In this document: positions 22,231-33,796 of the stretch, one piece after another | Layout of the letters: the number at the start of each line of letters is the position of its first letter | Numbering within the stretch: position 1 is the stretch's first letter | Assembly (NCBI GenBank): GCA_022495995.1 | Contig: JAFEMH010000170.1 | Coordinates: forward strand, 186,001-250,000 | DNA from: Adenophora triphylla var. japonica | Taxonomy: Eukaryota > Streptophyta > Magnoliopsida > Asterales > Campanulaceae | Length of the DNA: 64,000 bases | Direction of reading: 5' to 3' | Translations under genes and position numbers: made by a program | The notes under the pieces: model-generated | Told to the model about the DNA's origin: nothing | Seen by the model: only the letters and a program-made list of their open reading frames with translations | Database searches by the model: none

Positions 22231-24822
22231 GATCGGGTCAGAACATTGACATCGGGTTTGGCCTCTTTTGAGCACGTTTCTTTGAGTTGAGCCATAGTCA
22301 GCGGAGGATTTTTCGAAGCACAGGGCCATACATCCTCTCTCAATTAGTTGACTATTAATATGTTTTTGGGGGTCTCGGCCGCCTTTCGAATTCTATCCTA
22401 GGATACGGGTTTAGGTGTTTTGGAAGGGAGAGAGCCAATGGTTCGACGCAGTTGCTCGAATGTCAGTGTGTAGCAGTGGTTGCTCGGACTGAGCATTGTC
22501 TCATTCACCCTCTCTGTGAGGCTAGAGGATTCTTGATGCATGTGAACTGTTTCTCTGATCTCTTTGCGGTACATGGCATTTTTCTCTTTCTTGCTGAGCA
22601 GGCTCATGGCATTCTTGAGCTGGGACAAACAGTAATCGTGGTTTTCTAGCTTTCCTCCACTTTTAATCCAAATCTGCTATTTTATGGTCGAGCCTTCGAT
22701 GAGAGTTAGCGCTTGCATTTCTTCCCAAGTCAGAATAGCCAAGGCTTCTTTGAATCATACGCGACAGTCCTGATAAACTTCATTGGGGAGAGCTTTCTTT
22801 GTTGCTTTAACTGAGTGGCGAGCATGTCGGAAGGTGAGTATACGGCTTCCCAGAAGTCTGCCCAAGTTACTAGCTCTTGTCCCAGTTGATCATTTCTGTA
22901 AACGAACGAGGCAGTCTGGGAGATCTCCTTTAGCATTCTCTGGAGGTTTATTTCCATCTTTCTTTTCCCCTCGAATAGACTTTTCTTTTTCAATTTGCCT
23001 TTTAACTTGATAATGGAAATGATCCTTTCCCATCCTCCTAGTACCCTTGGGATTCCAGTTTTGTTGATTTTGTGATCGGCTTGGAAGAGTATAACTTCAT
23101 CGTCTTCGTCGTCGCTTTCGCAAAGGGCTTGCTTTTCTCAGGGAGGTGAGCGCTTGTATTCTTCATGTTGTTGGACCGGGTATTCCTTGTGTTGCTCCAT
23201 TCCATCTCCTAGGTCATCTAGACTGTTGACTGCCTTTCCTTGCCAGAGAGGGTTCGGCGAGAAGTAGTGGTAATCCAGGAAATTGACGTTGGTAAAGCTC
23301 TTGAGGTCGAACTGATCCAGAGTGGCCTCTAATTGTTTTTCCAAAGCGGCTTGCAAAGCTTTAAGGGCTTTGTCCCTGTGAATCTTCCGAGCTTTATCTT
23401 CGTCCCAGAGGTGAGCTTCTTGCACAGCCAATTCCATGAGGGCTTTTCTTGCGAGAGTCAAGCATTCTCCGTACGTACGCATTGTCTTGCTGTTCTCTAG
23501 AACCGTTATCACATCCAAATTTCCGAACGGTGGAAATACTTGGATTATGTTCACAAAGGAGTCATAGTCGGACATTCCATGTGGCCTTCTCTAATCTCGA
23601 CTACAAGGAAATATGCCCATATCTGGTCGATCAAACCGATGAGTGTGTTGAATTCTGTAATGTTCATGGTCTCGTGATCTCGATCAAGAGCCGATTCTAT
23701 TAATGCTAGCAGCTCGTCGATGGGTTGCTCAGATCCGTTACCGTGATGGTTGGGAAGAGGATCAAACTTGAGCATATTGATACTCGAGTGGTCGTCCCTC
23801 TCTTTTGAGGTTTGATCTGTCTCGTCAGGAGCATATTCTTCGATGTTCTCAGGGTTGCTACTGGAGGCATTCCCGAGGTCAATCTTGCCTATAGTCAAAT
23901 GAGGAGCTTCATTTCCTTTGTCGATGCACTCGGCCTTGGCTGCATTCTTGGCTATGATTCTGACTAACGGCATGGGCCGGATGCCACTGGTGCGGACACT
24001 CAGGGATGACGGGCCTTGAGCTCTTTTTGCGAAGGCCTCGTTTACCATGATCAGACAATCGTCGAGGGTAACTTTCTCATCGCAAAATATGATAATAAGG
24101 ACCGGGTCCTTGGTTTTGTCAGGGTATTTGGAGAATATGATGTTGACGAAGTCGTCGTTAGTTACGTGGTCAGAAGGGTTCTTTGTCATATCTACCATCT
24201 GTTTCCATTCGCCGAACAATTCTCTGTACGGGACGTTGAGCTCCACGATCTCCATTGTATTCGACCCTTCGTCATAGGTGACTTCATCTGAATTTGTGCC
24301 ATCCTCGAATCTGAGCATGTTCACGTAAGAGTTTTCCTGCTGATCTGTTGTGTCTTCTACTTTGGAGAGTTCTGATTCATCTCTACTTGATGGTTCGACC
24401 CAGACCAAAGGACGTCGTGTGCCCTGTTGTGAAGCTAGTACTGCGAGGAAGACTTCGTGTCCTCTGCTTGAGCAGAGGGGTCTGATAGGGAATTCCATGT
24501 AGATTTCTTGAACGGCTGCCATGCATTCTTCATAAGTGTGCTTGCGTCTGTTGACCTTTATCGTGAAGATTTCTTCGTCAGGTCGGGCCAAAGGCTTTGC
24601 TCGAAGGATGCTCATGAACTTTTGGTCAGAGATGAGAGGTTTATGTCCCTGTATCATTGCGGTTTCCATTGTCTCTTTCCATTCGGAATTCAAGTCTCGG
24701 AAACAGCAGTTGAATCTGATGAATTTTATCACTTCGGGCTCCTCCTGCTCTAGGGCGTTGACGTAATTGGCATCTCCAAACTTGGAGGGATACTGATGAG
24801 ATTTTCCCCAGTTCTCCTTTTG
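22231..24822 (-). pseudogene. Repeat region of G1 polyprotein, function unknown
   Basis: Includes a 393-codon open frame (24732-23551) and shorter pieces. Three related units of about 75-80 residues can be seen: one starts FRDLNSEWKETMETAM and continues to HTYEECMAAVQEIY; one starts VPYRELFGEWKQMVDM and runs to VTLDDCLIMVNEAF; one (crossing a frameshift near 23570) has MSDYDSFVNIIQVFPP and RTYGECLTLARKALM. G2 and G3 have one such unit (YKDLVGEW ... LSEEECMDALERVL). Acidic linkers lie between units. The part near 22300-23000 matches the G2/G3 segment KPVSWDQIRE...WPYASKSPPLT. No known domain was recognised. Confidence 0.65.
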
Positions 24823-25512
24823 TCAGTCTATGGGGGGTGGCTTATGTGCATGGCTGCGGGTACACTTGGTTGGTACTTCAGCTTCGTTGCTTATGAGAAT
24901 GCTATCTCCTCTGATGACCTCGAGGTCTCCTCTGCGGTTTATGAACTTTATGCATTGATGGAGGGTGGAGGCTATGGCTTTCATGTGGTGCAGCCATGGG
25001 CGTCCTAGCAAAGATGTGAATTCGGACGGGATATCCATTACTTGGAATTTTACTAGCACCATTTGAGCTTTGAACCAAAGTTCTAGAGTCACGGTCCCCA
25101 GGATAGGGCGAGATGTATTGTCATAGGCTTTGATGGTTCAGGAGGATGGGATCATATGGCCTTCATCGATGCATAAGGCTTGCATCATGCTGAGGGGAAG
25201 GACGTTGACGCACGATCCGTTGTCTACCAGGACTCCAGGAAGGGAGACGGTGTTGAGCCGAATGGTGATAAGCAAGGCCTCGTTATGTTCTGTAACCCCT
25301 TTTGGCAAGTCCTCGTTCCAAAACGTGAGCATACTGCCATATAGTCTGGGATCATAGACTTGATCTCTTTTGGGAGAAGGGGAGTCATCGATCCAACCAT
25401 TTCCCGTCTTTCTTTTGATAGGCATAGGTCTTGGTGGTACCTCGGGCCTTTGGTTCTCATTTTCAGGATTCCAGTGAGGTCGCTTGTGACGGTGGTCTTC
25501 CTTCATTAGCAC
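24823..25512 (-). pseudogene. First retropepsin module of G1 (PR1)
   Basis: Follows gag. Motifs are FWNEDLPKGVTEHNEALLI near 25300, LPGVLVDNGSCVNVLP near 25240-25195, then a TGA at about 25138 and TIKAYDNTSRPILGTVTLEL, FQVMDIPSEFTSLLGRPWL and STLHQCIKF. Asp-Asn-Gly-Ser stands at the active site. The distance and motif order match PR2, so this is a duplicated or recombined protease region. It is absent from G2 and G3. Confidence 0.8.
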
Positions 25513-26628
25513 GTTGATTGAGTGCGAGTGCCCGGTTTTTTTGCCTTTCCTTTCTCGGCCTGTGCTCTGAAGTTTTACAAGTTGAATTTAGGTTGATCCT
25601 TCTTGGGATTGTGCTTCTTGCTGGCAGTCGGGTTGTCGAGATTTAGGGCTTTCTTGTGTCCCAAGGCATGAACTTCGGTGTCAGAAGGATGTTTCGGCTT
25701 TCCTTCCCCTGTTGGTTTTGAAGCTTTGTGGCTATAAGAAGGGGAAGGGGAAGGCTTGCTGGAGTAGACGACATAGCAATCGAACTTTCTAGAGGGCTCT
25801 CCGAGTGTACCCACGCTAGTGTCTCTGGCTTCGAATCTTTCCTTAAGCTTTTGCTGAGAGGAAGGTCTCTTCTTCTTTTTGGGGGAGTCACCTCTTATCA
25901 TGTCTTGGAACTCGTCGTCAAGGTATTTTGAGCAGTCGCATACGTCATACCAGATGTGGACGTCTGGTGAGGAGTTGACTGGGACAGGCGGACGAATTGG
26001 CTCAGCGACAATCGTCTTTGGCACCCATTCGATAGAGTTCACGCTGTTGTTGTTCGGAAAAGGGTTCCCGACTGTGTTAGGGCTACAAGGACGTTCCAAC
26101 TTTCCCTCTTCTATCATCTTCTAGATTTCATACCGTAGACCGAGGCAACTATCAGTCATGTGCCCATGGTACTTGTGGAAGGCGCAGTACTTGCTTTTGT
26201 CAGCGTTGGCCGTGAGATTCTTTGGCTTGTAGTTCTCCACAGGTTTTAGTAGGCCTTCTTTGATCAATCCTTCTAGCATTTTTCTTAGAGGCATGTCTAG
26301 CTTGTCGAAGCGAAGGAAAGGTTGCCTCCCGAAAGAGTCGTTGGTTCGTTGGGTTGTGTTCCCATTGCTTGACTGATGTCTCTACTGGATGTAGTTGACA
26401 GTGGCATCTTTTCCTTTGCCGGGAGCCGGTGCAGGGTTGGATGTAGTTGCCGCTCTATATTAGTAAGATGGGACTGTGGCCAGCTTTTCCTTCAGGTCAT
26501 TCTCGAATTGGGAACCCGCGTTGCATGGCACGAAGATCAGGGAAAAAGTGGTGGCTGATGAGCGTTCTTATGGATGGTCTTAAGGAAGACTTGAAGATCC
26601 TCATTTGTTCGTCTTTGGAAAGAGGTTC
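25513..26628 (-). pseudogene. Gag C-terminal part of G1 with zinc knuckle
   Basis: Continues gag on the left of the solo LTR. YCAFHKYHGHMTDSC near 26190 is a Cx2Hx4Hx4C-type knuckle usual in Tat/Ogre gag. A Lys/Pro/Ser-rich segment follows (26117-25575; DDEFQDMIRGDSPKKKKRP). Stops at about 26118 and 26460-26500. Upstream, LSKDEQMRIFKSSLRP continues directly from the part right of the solo LTR. Confidence 0.8.
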
Positions 26629-26633
26629 CATAA

Positions 26634-28547
26634 TGTAAGTACCCAAATCCGGATCGCCAAAATCCGTTAGAAAGTTAACCGGAATCTGTTAACTGGCCCG
26701 CTCCAGGATAACCGAAACCCGTTAAGCTCCCCGTTGCCAAGCCAACGAGACGTCCGGGGACTGCCCCGTGCATCCCGACGTCAAAGCCTACTCAACACAT
26801 GTCATTGCATGTAAAAGTACGGCTTTACCAAAAAAATTCACTTTTCGGGGGCATTTCAGACATTTTCCGGAGTGTTATTTTAAAAAAGGGACAAAACCGG
26901 GAAATAATGGCACGAACTCCCATGGCCTGTGAGTCACAGGGACACGTGGCTTACATGCCACAGCTCCCCCATCACCTTTCAATCAAATTCAAAGTGAAAA
27001 GACAAAAATACCCCTGGTATGCAGTCTCAGTCCGGCCAGAATCATTTGCAGAAAATTCAGAATTGCCAGCAAGTCCCTCTAATTTCCAAAGTTTCACAAA
27101 ACCTCCTCGTTTTCACCCTCAGTCCGTCCGGACTGATCCTGAATTTTCACCTATAAATACAGAGGCTGTCAAAGCCATTTATAACAACAAATTTCACTCC
27201 CTTTCACCCAAAAACCCCACGGCATAAACTGGTTCTCCCCCTTCCCGAGCCCCATTTTACCTCATTTTGCGTGAAAACATCGTATTTCGATCAAATACAA
27301 CCTCCGCCACTTCGAAACACCGTTCCAAACACACTTTCGTATCCCGTATACGTCCACCAAGCTAAAGGATCCAACCCTAACCATAGGTAGCTCTCCCTCT
27401 CTTTAAAACTCTCATTCCGTCTCGGTTTATGCGCCAGTCGCTACAACCGTTTCGAACGACGTTGTTGAAATGTAGACGCCTCCGTCTAACGGGGTCCGAT
27501 ACGTTTTAGCCCCTAGATCCTCTTCTCTTCCCATAAGAGAAGTAATCTCGGGTTAAAACGGCGTTTCGACCCCGTTCTGTTTACTTTTATGTCATTTACA
27601 ATTCTGGACCGTTTGATCCGTCGAACGTCATTTACTTTCACGCAAATTTAAAACTCCGAGCTGTTTGGCTCGTCGATCGTACTTTACAATTCCGAGCTGT
27701 TTGGCTCGTCGATCATACTTTACAATTCCGGATCGTTTGATTCCGTTGATACCGCATTTTAAATACTGTCATTTACAAGTCTGAGCCGTTTGGATCGTGA
27801 TAGTATTTACTTTTCAAAGTCCGAGTCGCAACCCGATTCGTTGATCGCATATCATTTAATACGTTTTTCTCGTAAAATCGTTAACAATGTAATGCCCGGT
27901 TCAAAACCGGAGTTCGACATTCGAACTCTCTTTCAAAACGCGCGAAATGACGTTTGGCATCCAAACGCTCATCTTCAAACTCAAAATCCGACGTTTGACA
28001 TTCAAACGCTCTTTTCTTAAAAGTCAACATTTGACACTTAAGATAAACAGTTAAAATCAGCATTCGCGCCACTTTTCCTAAAACTTCAAAACCGACGTTT
28101 GTCATTCAAACGCTCGCCTTTTCAAAAGGAATCACCTAATCAAAGTTTGACATTCAAACCAAGATTAAGCTTGTCATTCAATCCCCCATTTTCAAAATGC
28201 AAACACACACACACACGCACATTTTTTAGAAAGGTAGAAAGACTCGTCAGACGAGGCGTTTCGGGTGATCTCAAAATACTCTTCCCGAAACGTAAAGTGA
28301 CCTCCGAACCTAACAATCTCTGGTACTCAAAAAAGCTTTTTCCTCGTTTTTGCTACCAATAAAAATGACACCCCTTTCAAAGCCTTTTCCAATGTTTTCG
28401 CTACCAATAAAAATGACACCTTGTTTTCAAAGCCATTTTCAAAGTTTGGGCTCATAATACAAAATGGCGTAGCGACTCTCTTTTCCAAAGTGAAGTCCAT
28501 TCAAAAGAACCGTTCGCCGCAGTCCGTGCACGATCCGGGTAATTTCA
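26634..28547 (+). mobile_element. Solo LTR of the same gypsy family inserted in G1 gag
   Basis: 1914 bp from TGTAAGTACCCAAATC to GGTAATTTCA, flanked on both sides by CATAA (26629-26633 and 28548-28552). Removing it and one CATAA restores the gag frame. It resembles the 5' LTR of G1 at both ends but in opposite orientation. TATA box TATAAATA at 27152-27159. No internal domain is present, so it is a recombination remnant. Confidence 0.93.
27590..28190 (+). repeat. Degenerate repeats inside the solo LTR
   Basis: Two kinds of short tandem repeats: about 42 bp units with CCGAGCTGTTTGGCTCGTCG (27650-27720), and units with GACGTTTGACATTCAAACGC (27945-28170). The G1 LTR has the related array ACGAATCAAACGATTCGGAC (31440-31620). 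They lie downstream of the TATA box, in the transcribed part. Confidence 0.8.
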
Positions 28548-28552
28548 CATAA

Positions 28553-29589
28553 TTTTGGAAAGTTTCCAGCTCCATCTTTTGTAGAACTCCCCGACACTTT
28601 CATCTGTCTTTTTTTCGGTGGTGACTAAGTCTTCACGACTTGTTTCCCATTCCAGGTTGGAGCGATACCGTTCAAGGAAGATGTTGCTGATCTGGTCCCA
28701 AGTGTGGCGGTCTTCGGGTTTGACTCTTAGGAACCACCTTAGCGCTGAACTCTTGAGAGTGTGATGGAAATTGTCGGCCATTTGTTGGAGGGTGGCCCCT
28801 TTTGCTCTTATGCCGAGGACGTAAGTTTCAACGTGGGTTTGAGGGCATTCAGTTCCATCGAATCTGTCCATCTCAGGCATTCTGAACTTGGCGGGAAGAG
28901 GCGTGACCATTCCCGGATCTGTAGATTTGAGTGTCTCTTTCATGGAATTCCTCATGCTAGCTTTCAATTCTTTTCATTTGTTCGATCATCCAGGCTAGGG
29001 TTGGATCCAATGGTGGGCTTTGAGGCTAGGTACCTGGTGCTGCGATCAGGGAGGCAGTAATTGAAGGTAGGAGGCTTGAGATATTTAGATATGCGGAAGC
29101 CTTTTCTGGGTTAAATCGGGATTTTATCCCGTTATTCTGAAGCTCGAATAAGGGTAACGGGTTGAACCCAGGAGGATACTGAAGGATATTTGGATCTGTT
29201 TGAGAGGGTCCAGCGCTGCGCTAATTGTATTGAGTAAAAGGGGTAGAACCGGCTTGGCTGTGTATGACAGGGGCGCCTTGGGAAGTGGCAACATGAAGCC
29301 TCGGTCGGCTATTTCCTTGGATCAAAGGATTTTTGTAGTTCAAAGGTGGAGGAACATGGTTGAAGTCTTGGGGAGCTGATCGGGGAGAATCATCGTCCTC
29401 GATTAAATCGAAGGTACCTTGTGACCGGGAATAGATGTTATACCTCGCTCATTCAGGATCTGTATCACAAAGTTCTGCTGACCATCTTTCTGTTCCTTGT
29501 GGACCTCGCAAGCCCGGATGGCTTCTTCCAATGTCGTTTACCGGTGGCGGGGTTCCGTTCCCATCACGATTTCTCGATGAATTTGACAT
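28553..29589 (-). pseudogene. Gag N-terminal and core part of G1
   Basis: Likely start ATG at 29589 (MSNSSRNRDGNGTPPP), aligned with the MSDSTENS and MADLTENS starts of G2 and G3. The core (28967-28553) is a clear retrotransposon gag domain: FDGTECPQTHVETYV, HTLKSSALRWFLRV, TWDQISNIFLERY and ESVGEFYKRW. A stop near 29449 and shifts near 29000 separate the start from the core. The frame continues on the other side of the solo LTR. G2 and G3 have no counterpart of this core. Confidence 0.85.
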
Positions 29590-30900
29590 TTCGGAGAATC
29601 TAACTGTAGGAACTGAAGAAACTGAGGAACTATCTGACGATTCTGTAACTGTAATGCTGACGAGACGATGACCCGGGATTCTGAACCACTCTTTGTTCGC
29701 TGCAAGGAACGAAAGGTAGGGCTTAGGTTTCGAAAGTGGTATTTGGCTCAATGCTTTGGGCTTGTGCAGTGTGCAGTTACCGCTTAAGTTTACTTAAAAC
29801 ACATTTTCTCAGAATCCTAACTGGTTGGAAATGATTTCTCTTCTTTTTCGCAACTACTCTAGGTCTTAAATCAGTGGATCCCGACACTATGTTTATAGAC
29901 CCCTCATTTTTCACCTGTAAATCGTCTTCCCGGAACGGACAATCCCAAGCGAGGGTCCTATAGGGCAAGCGGATTCCACCGACAAAAGGAAAAGTGAACT
30001 TAAGGCTAGATGGTCATGTAAACTTTCAACACATATGCCATGCAGGTCATGGTCAAAGTCAACATCCTCGAGTTAAGGCAGAAATCATGCCAAAATTTCG
30101 GCATGACCTCTGTTTGACTCGCTTTCGCGAGGGGCCTTAGCTTTTGGCATTGGCCAAGTTGTGAATGGTATAGTTTATACGTTAAAGGTTTGATGACACT
30201 GCATCACATTGAACCTTCGGGTATATTTTTAACACGGTTCTGCGTCAAAGTCAAAGCCAAAAGCTAAGACTCCGGGTCGAGAAACGACCTTTGATCTCAA
30301 CTTTTAAGTTTTGACTTGTGAGGGAGATCGGTGTAAAAATATACACTTAGGGTTTATGACACGAACTAAGCCAAAAAAACAAGGTCTTGGACGAAGTGTG
30401 ACACAAAGAGTGCATGGTTAAACGGGCGAGGATAGGCTGTTCGGGATGAACCCGCGCGCACGAGAGAGCCATTGGAAGGCCTTCCAAGTTGCAGCTGAAC
30501 GGTAACCCCGGGTTAATGGTTGAAGTGTGCAAGTGTACATGGTATCAGTGCGCATAGTGTGCGGTCACTAAATTCTTTTTCTGAGTAAAACAGAGATTTT
30601 CAGAATGTGTTTTAAAAAATTTATGAGCAGTTCAAAATATTGCACGAAAACCAATTTACGAACAAGTATGCACGAAACATGCTATGATTTAAGAGGAGTG
30701 AAAAACAACACTTTTTTTTTGAAATCAGTCCAATATCTTGAAAACAGGAGCTGTTTAAAAAATTTATTTTTGAAAAAAGAAATGAGTAACACATCATGGT
30801 AAGAAAACACACACGCACAAAAAACGAGAAAGGGTAAACGAAAGTTTGACCCACAGAAATGTTTTTAAACGAAAGTAGTTTTAGAAAGCATGTTAATAAT
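29590..30900 (-). other. 5' leader of G1
   Basis: About 1.3 kb between primer site and gag, without coding potential. The block 29838-29985 is strongly conserved in G2 (53008-53150) and G3 (57068-57215), with GAGGGTCCTATAGGGCA and GCAACTACTCTAG. A second conserved part at 30370-30620 contains GTGCGGTC and AGTAAAACAGAGATTTTC. Confidence 0.7.
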
Positions 30901-30916
30901 CCCAGCGAGTCGCCAA
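30901..30916 (-). promoter_or_regulatory. Primer binding site of G1 (tRNA-Arg type)
   Basis: Reads TTGGCGACTCGCTGGG on the element strand, one base inside the LTR. G2 and G3 have TTGGCGACTCCGCTGGG; one C is lost here. It fits the 3' end of plant tRNA-Arg(ACG) as recalled. Confidence 0.8.
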
Positions 30917-30917
30917 C

Positions 30918-32522
30918 TGAAGTTACCCGCATTCGCTCCGGGTCGCGAAGGCAGCGAGCCGTTTGAATTTCACGGAGAAAAAGAGAATCGCCACGCCATT
31001 TTTATTATGAGCCAAAACTTTGAAAAAGGCTTTTGAACAAGGATCATTTTTATTATGAGCCAAAACTTTGAAAAGGATTTTGAACAAGGATCGTTTTTAT
31101 TATGAGCCAAAACTTTGAAAAGGCTTTTGAACAGAGATTGTTAGGTTCGAAGGTCACGTTACGCCTCGGGAAGAGATTAATTGTGCTCACCCGAAATGCC
31201 TCATATTGACGAGTCTTTCTACCTTTCTCGAAAATTGTGTGTGTGTGTGTGTGTTACTTGAAAATGAGTTTGAATGGCGGGTTTTGAAATGAGTCGAGCA
31301 TTATAACGTTACCTTTTTTTTTATAAAACGACAGTAAAGAAAAGACATTTAAAGTAAATGACAGTAATGAAATGACGATCGACAAGTCAATTTCTTGACT
31401 CGGATGTTAAAAGTAAATACGATCAACAAACCAAACGGTTTGGAAGGTAAATGACAGTATTGAAATGACGGTATCAACGAATCAAACGATTCGGACGGTA
31501 AAAGGTGCGATCAACGAATCAAATGATTCAGACGGTAAAAAGCGTTATTTAAATGACAATATCAACGAATCAAATGATTCGGACGGTAGAAATGACAATC
31601 GATGAATCAAACGATTCAGACGGTAAATGACATACTAAGATAAAGTGATAAAAAATGAGTCAAAATCTCCCGTTTTAACTCGAATCACTCTTTTCGAAAG
31701 AGAAAAGTGATAGAGAGAGGATCATTTCTTGAATCGTAGACCGTAGTGTCTACATTTTGAAGAGTTTGATCGGAACAGAAATAACGAAAAAGCCGTAAAA
31801 AGGGATGAAGCGGAAGATTGAGAAGGAGAGTTTACCAATGTCTAGGTTTTGACTCTATCTCCCGAGGGATCGTATGTCGGATACGAAAAGTGTTTGAAAA
31901 AATTTTTGGATCATGTTTTGTTTGGGAAAAATGAGGTTTTCACATAAATCGAGACGTTTCCAGGGCTTTCGGAGGGGTTTGGGACACTGGAATCGAGGTA
32001 GTGGGGCAGGAGGGTGAAAATTTCTTGGCCATTTACTGAATGACTGAGGCTATATTTATAGGCTGTAAAATTGCAAAACAGGCCTACCGGCCTATCCTTT
32101 AAGTTCGAGGGCATTTTGGGTATTTCAAATTATGACGTGACTGGTGGTCGACTGGCTGGTTAAACGAGTAAAACAGGCCGGCCGGCCTAGGTTGCAATCT
32201 GAGGGTATTTTGGTCTTTTTTGGTTTTTGAAGTGATTGATTTGACATTGGGCTTGTGCATGTGTGACACGTGGCATACTTAGTCACTAAGTAATGGCATT
32301 TCGGTCTTTTGGGCCGTACTTTGACTGTTTTGTTAAATAAATGTCGAAACAGTCCCGGAAAGTCCCAAAAATTGTATATTTTTGGAAAAGTGATATTTTT
32401 CACGTATTCGAACGTATTTTGGTACACTTTAATTTTGAATGATCGGGACAGTCCTGAAAAGTCTCGTTAATTTAGAAAGTGTGAATTAACGGATTCAAAC
32501 GATCCAGATTTGGGTACTTACA
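30918..32522 (-). repeat. 5' LTR of G1
   Basis: 1605 bp. On the element strand it starts TGTAAGTACCCAAATCTGG (32522 leftwards) and ends GGTAACTTCA. TATA box TATAAATA (plus coordinates 32053-32060). Upstream of it are GGCCTACCGGCC (32081-32092) and AGGCCGGCCGGCCT (32175-32188). A repeat array of ACGAATCAAACGATTCGG type occupies 31440-31620, and three copies of TTTTTATTATGAGCCAAAAC occupy 30998-31120. Confidence 0.93.
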
Positions 32523-33790
32523 CTCATGCCATCTTCTTCATGCGATCTGGAGCTTCTGGTTTCTTCAAAAATATCAGCTTTGAGTCTTCCAAGGATTGAC
32601 TCTAATGAAGTGCAAAATACATCAGATAATTGATGAAGACAATCCTTGAGCTAATCTTTTGAGACCGCATCTCCAATTGCTTGAATAACTCCAACAGCTA
32701 AATCATTTCTGAATTCTAAGAAACAGGCTTCAACTGAGTCTTTAACGGTCTTTATTATATCTACCCCCCCCTCTTTAATGGCATCATCAAATGAGCTTTT
32801 AAGTCTAGCCAGTTCAAGGGATTGAGAGTGCACTTGATCTTGGAGAGTGCAGTTGAAGCAGCAAGCTTAATCATATGGCCTTGGTTGGTATGGAGTTGGC
32901 CCAATGATATGAAGTGCATTGAGAGTTGGGAGTAATCAGAATGAGGGGTAGAGGAGGAAATATTATATGAGAAAAAGGGAGGAGGTTGAGTATGTGAGGT
33001 CTAGGGTGCGGTTGAGATGAGGGGTGAAGTTTGGGTTATAGGTGCGGTTTGGGTAGGGGTGCGGTTTGAGTGAATTGGGTATTAAGGTTTTGGAAAATAT
33101 GGGAAATGGGAATTGAGTGAGGTTGAGGTTGAGGTTGAGTAGAAGGGGTTTGGGTAGGAATTTTTTGGGTTGGAAGTTTTTGAGTTGCGATTTGAATGGG
33201 TAGTGTATGGGTTGTGGTTTGGGTAGGTAGTGGAATAGTGGAAGTAGGAAGGATTGCGGTTTGAGGTAGGGGTGAAGAGTGAACCGCAGTTGGTTAAGGT
33301 TGGGTTTGTTAAGGTGAGGTTGACGGGTTGGAAGTATGAGGAAGTGGGGAAGGATGAGGTTGGATTTGTTGTTGAGGAGAAGGTGGAGGAGTAATAAGTG
33401 AGGGTTCCCTAAGGTTAGAAGGAGGAGGAGATAGATGAATTTGGGACTTAGGAGGAGGCTCAGCAAAGAACACTGAGTCCTCGGTCCATTCCTTCATTCT
33501 GGCTGTAATGAGGTTTATGGGTTGAGGCTCATCATCATCACTGAGACCTCTCCTAGTAAGTGGAGATAGAAGGCCCAGATGATGGTTGAGGGGACCAATC
33601 TTTGATCATAATCTGATCATGGGGATTGCTCCTCATGGTACAATAATCATGTGATCATAATCTGATCATGGGGATTGCTCCTCAAATCAAAATCTGGACA
33701 AAGATTTCAAATCCTGCAGGTGGCATGTTCTGCCTTCATCATCTTCATCAGTCTCATCTTCTTCAGACTTATCAGCATCATCTGAAATAG
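32523..33790 (-). pseudogene. Remnant of a SIRE-type extra ORF outside G1
   Basis: Sequence into which G1 inserted. On minus it reads a short helical segment (KEGGVDIIKTVKDSVEAC near 32760), a Pro/Ser-rich part (SPPPSNLREPSLITPPPSP near 33390) and an acidic part (about 33720-33780), in the same order as the Copia extra gene at 7636-10179. Low-complexity CCT/TTG-type drift and many shifts make it non-coding. A 45-50 bp direct repeat (ATAATCTGATCATGGGGATT) is present twice at 33605-33685. It probably belongs to another, older SIRE element. Confidence 0.55.
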
Positions 33791-33796
33791 CCTTAG

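Larger units (their letters stand above)
1..32522 (-). mobile_element. Ty3/gypsy (Tat-lineage) element G1, left end outside window
   Basis: An LTR retrotransposon read on the minus strand. Its 5' LTR (30918-32522) begins TGTAAGTACCCAAATC and is followed by a tRNA-Arg-type primer site. Leader, gag, protease, RT, RNase H, archaeal-type RNase H and integrase follow in order, ending at 3934. Two plus-strand antisense genes (1-3533) lie where the Tat lineage carries extra ORFs between pol and the 3' LTR. The 3' LTR is not in the window. Without the Copia element and the solo LTR, about 17.6 kb of G1 remains. The coding sequence is broken by many stops and frameshifts, so it is not autonomous. The flank after the 5' LTR is CTCAT (32523-32527); the partner duplication is off the window. 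Confidence 0.92.

Noticed and set aside
26799..27227. 142-codon frame in the solo LTR
   Set aside because: It lies across the promoter region of an LTR, has no homologue in the G1 LTR and no domain signs.
32963..33497. Leu/Pro-rich open frames resembling membrane proteins
   Set aside because: Low-complexity sequence within a decayed SIRE-type ORF; the hydrophobic reading is a frame shift of the Pro/Ser-rich part.
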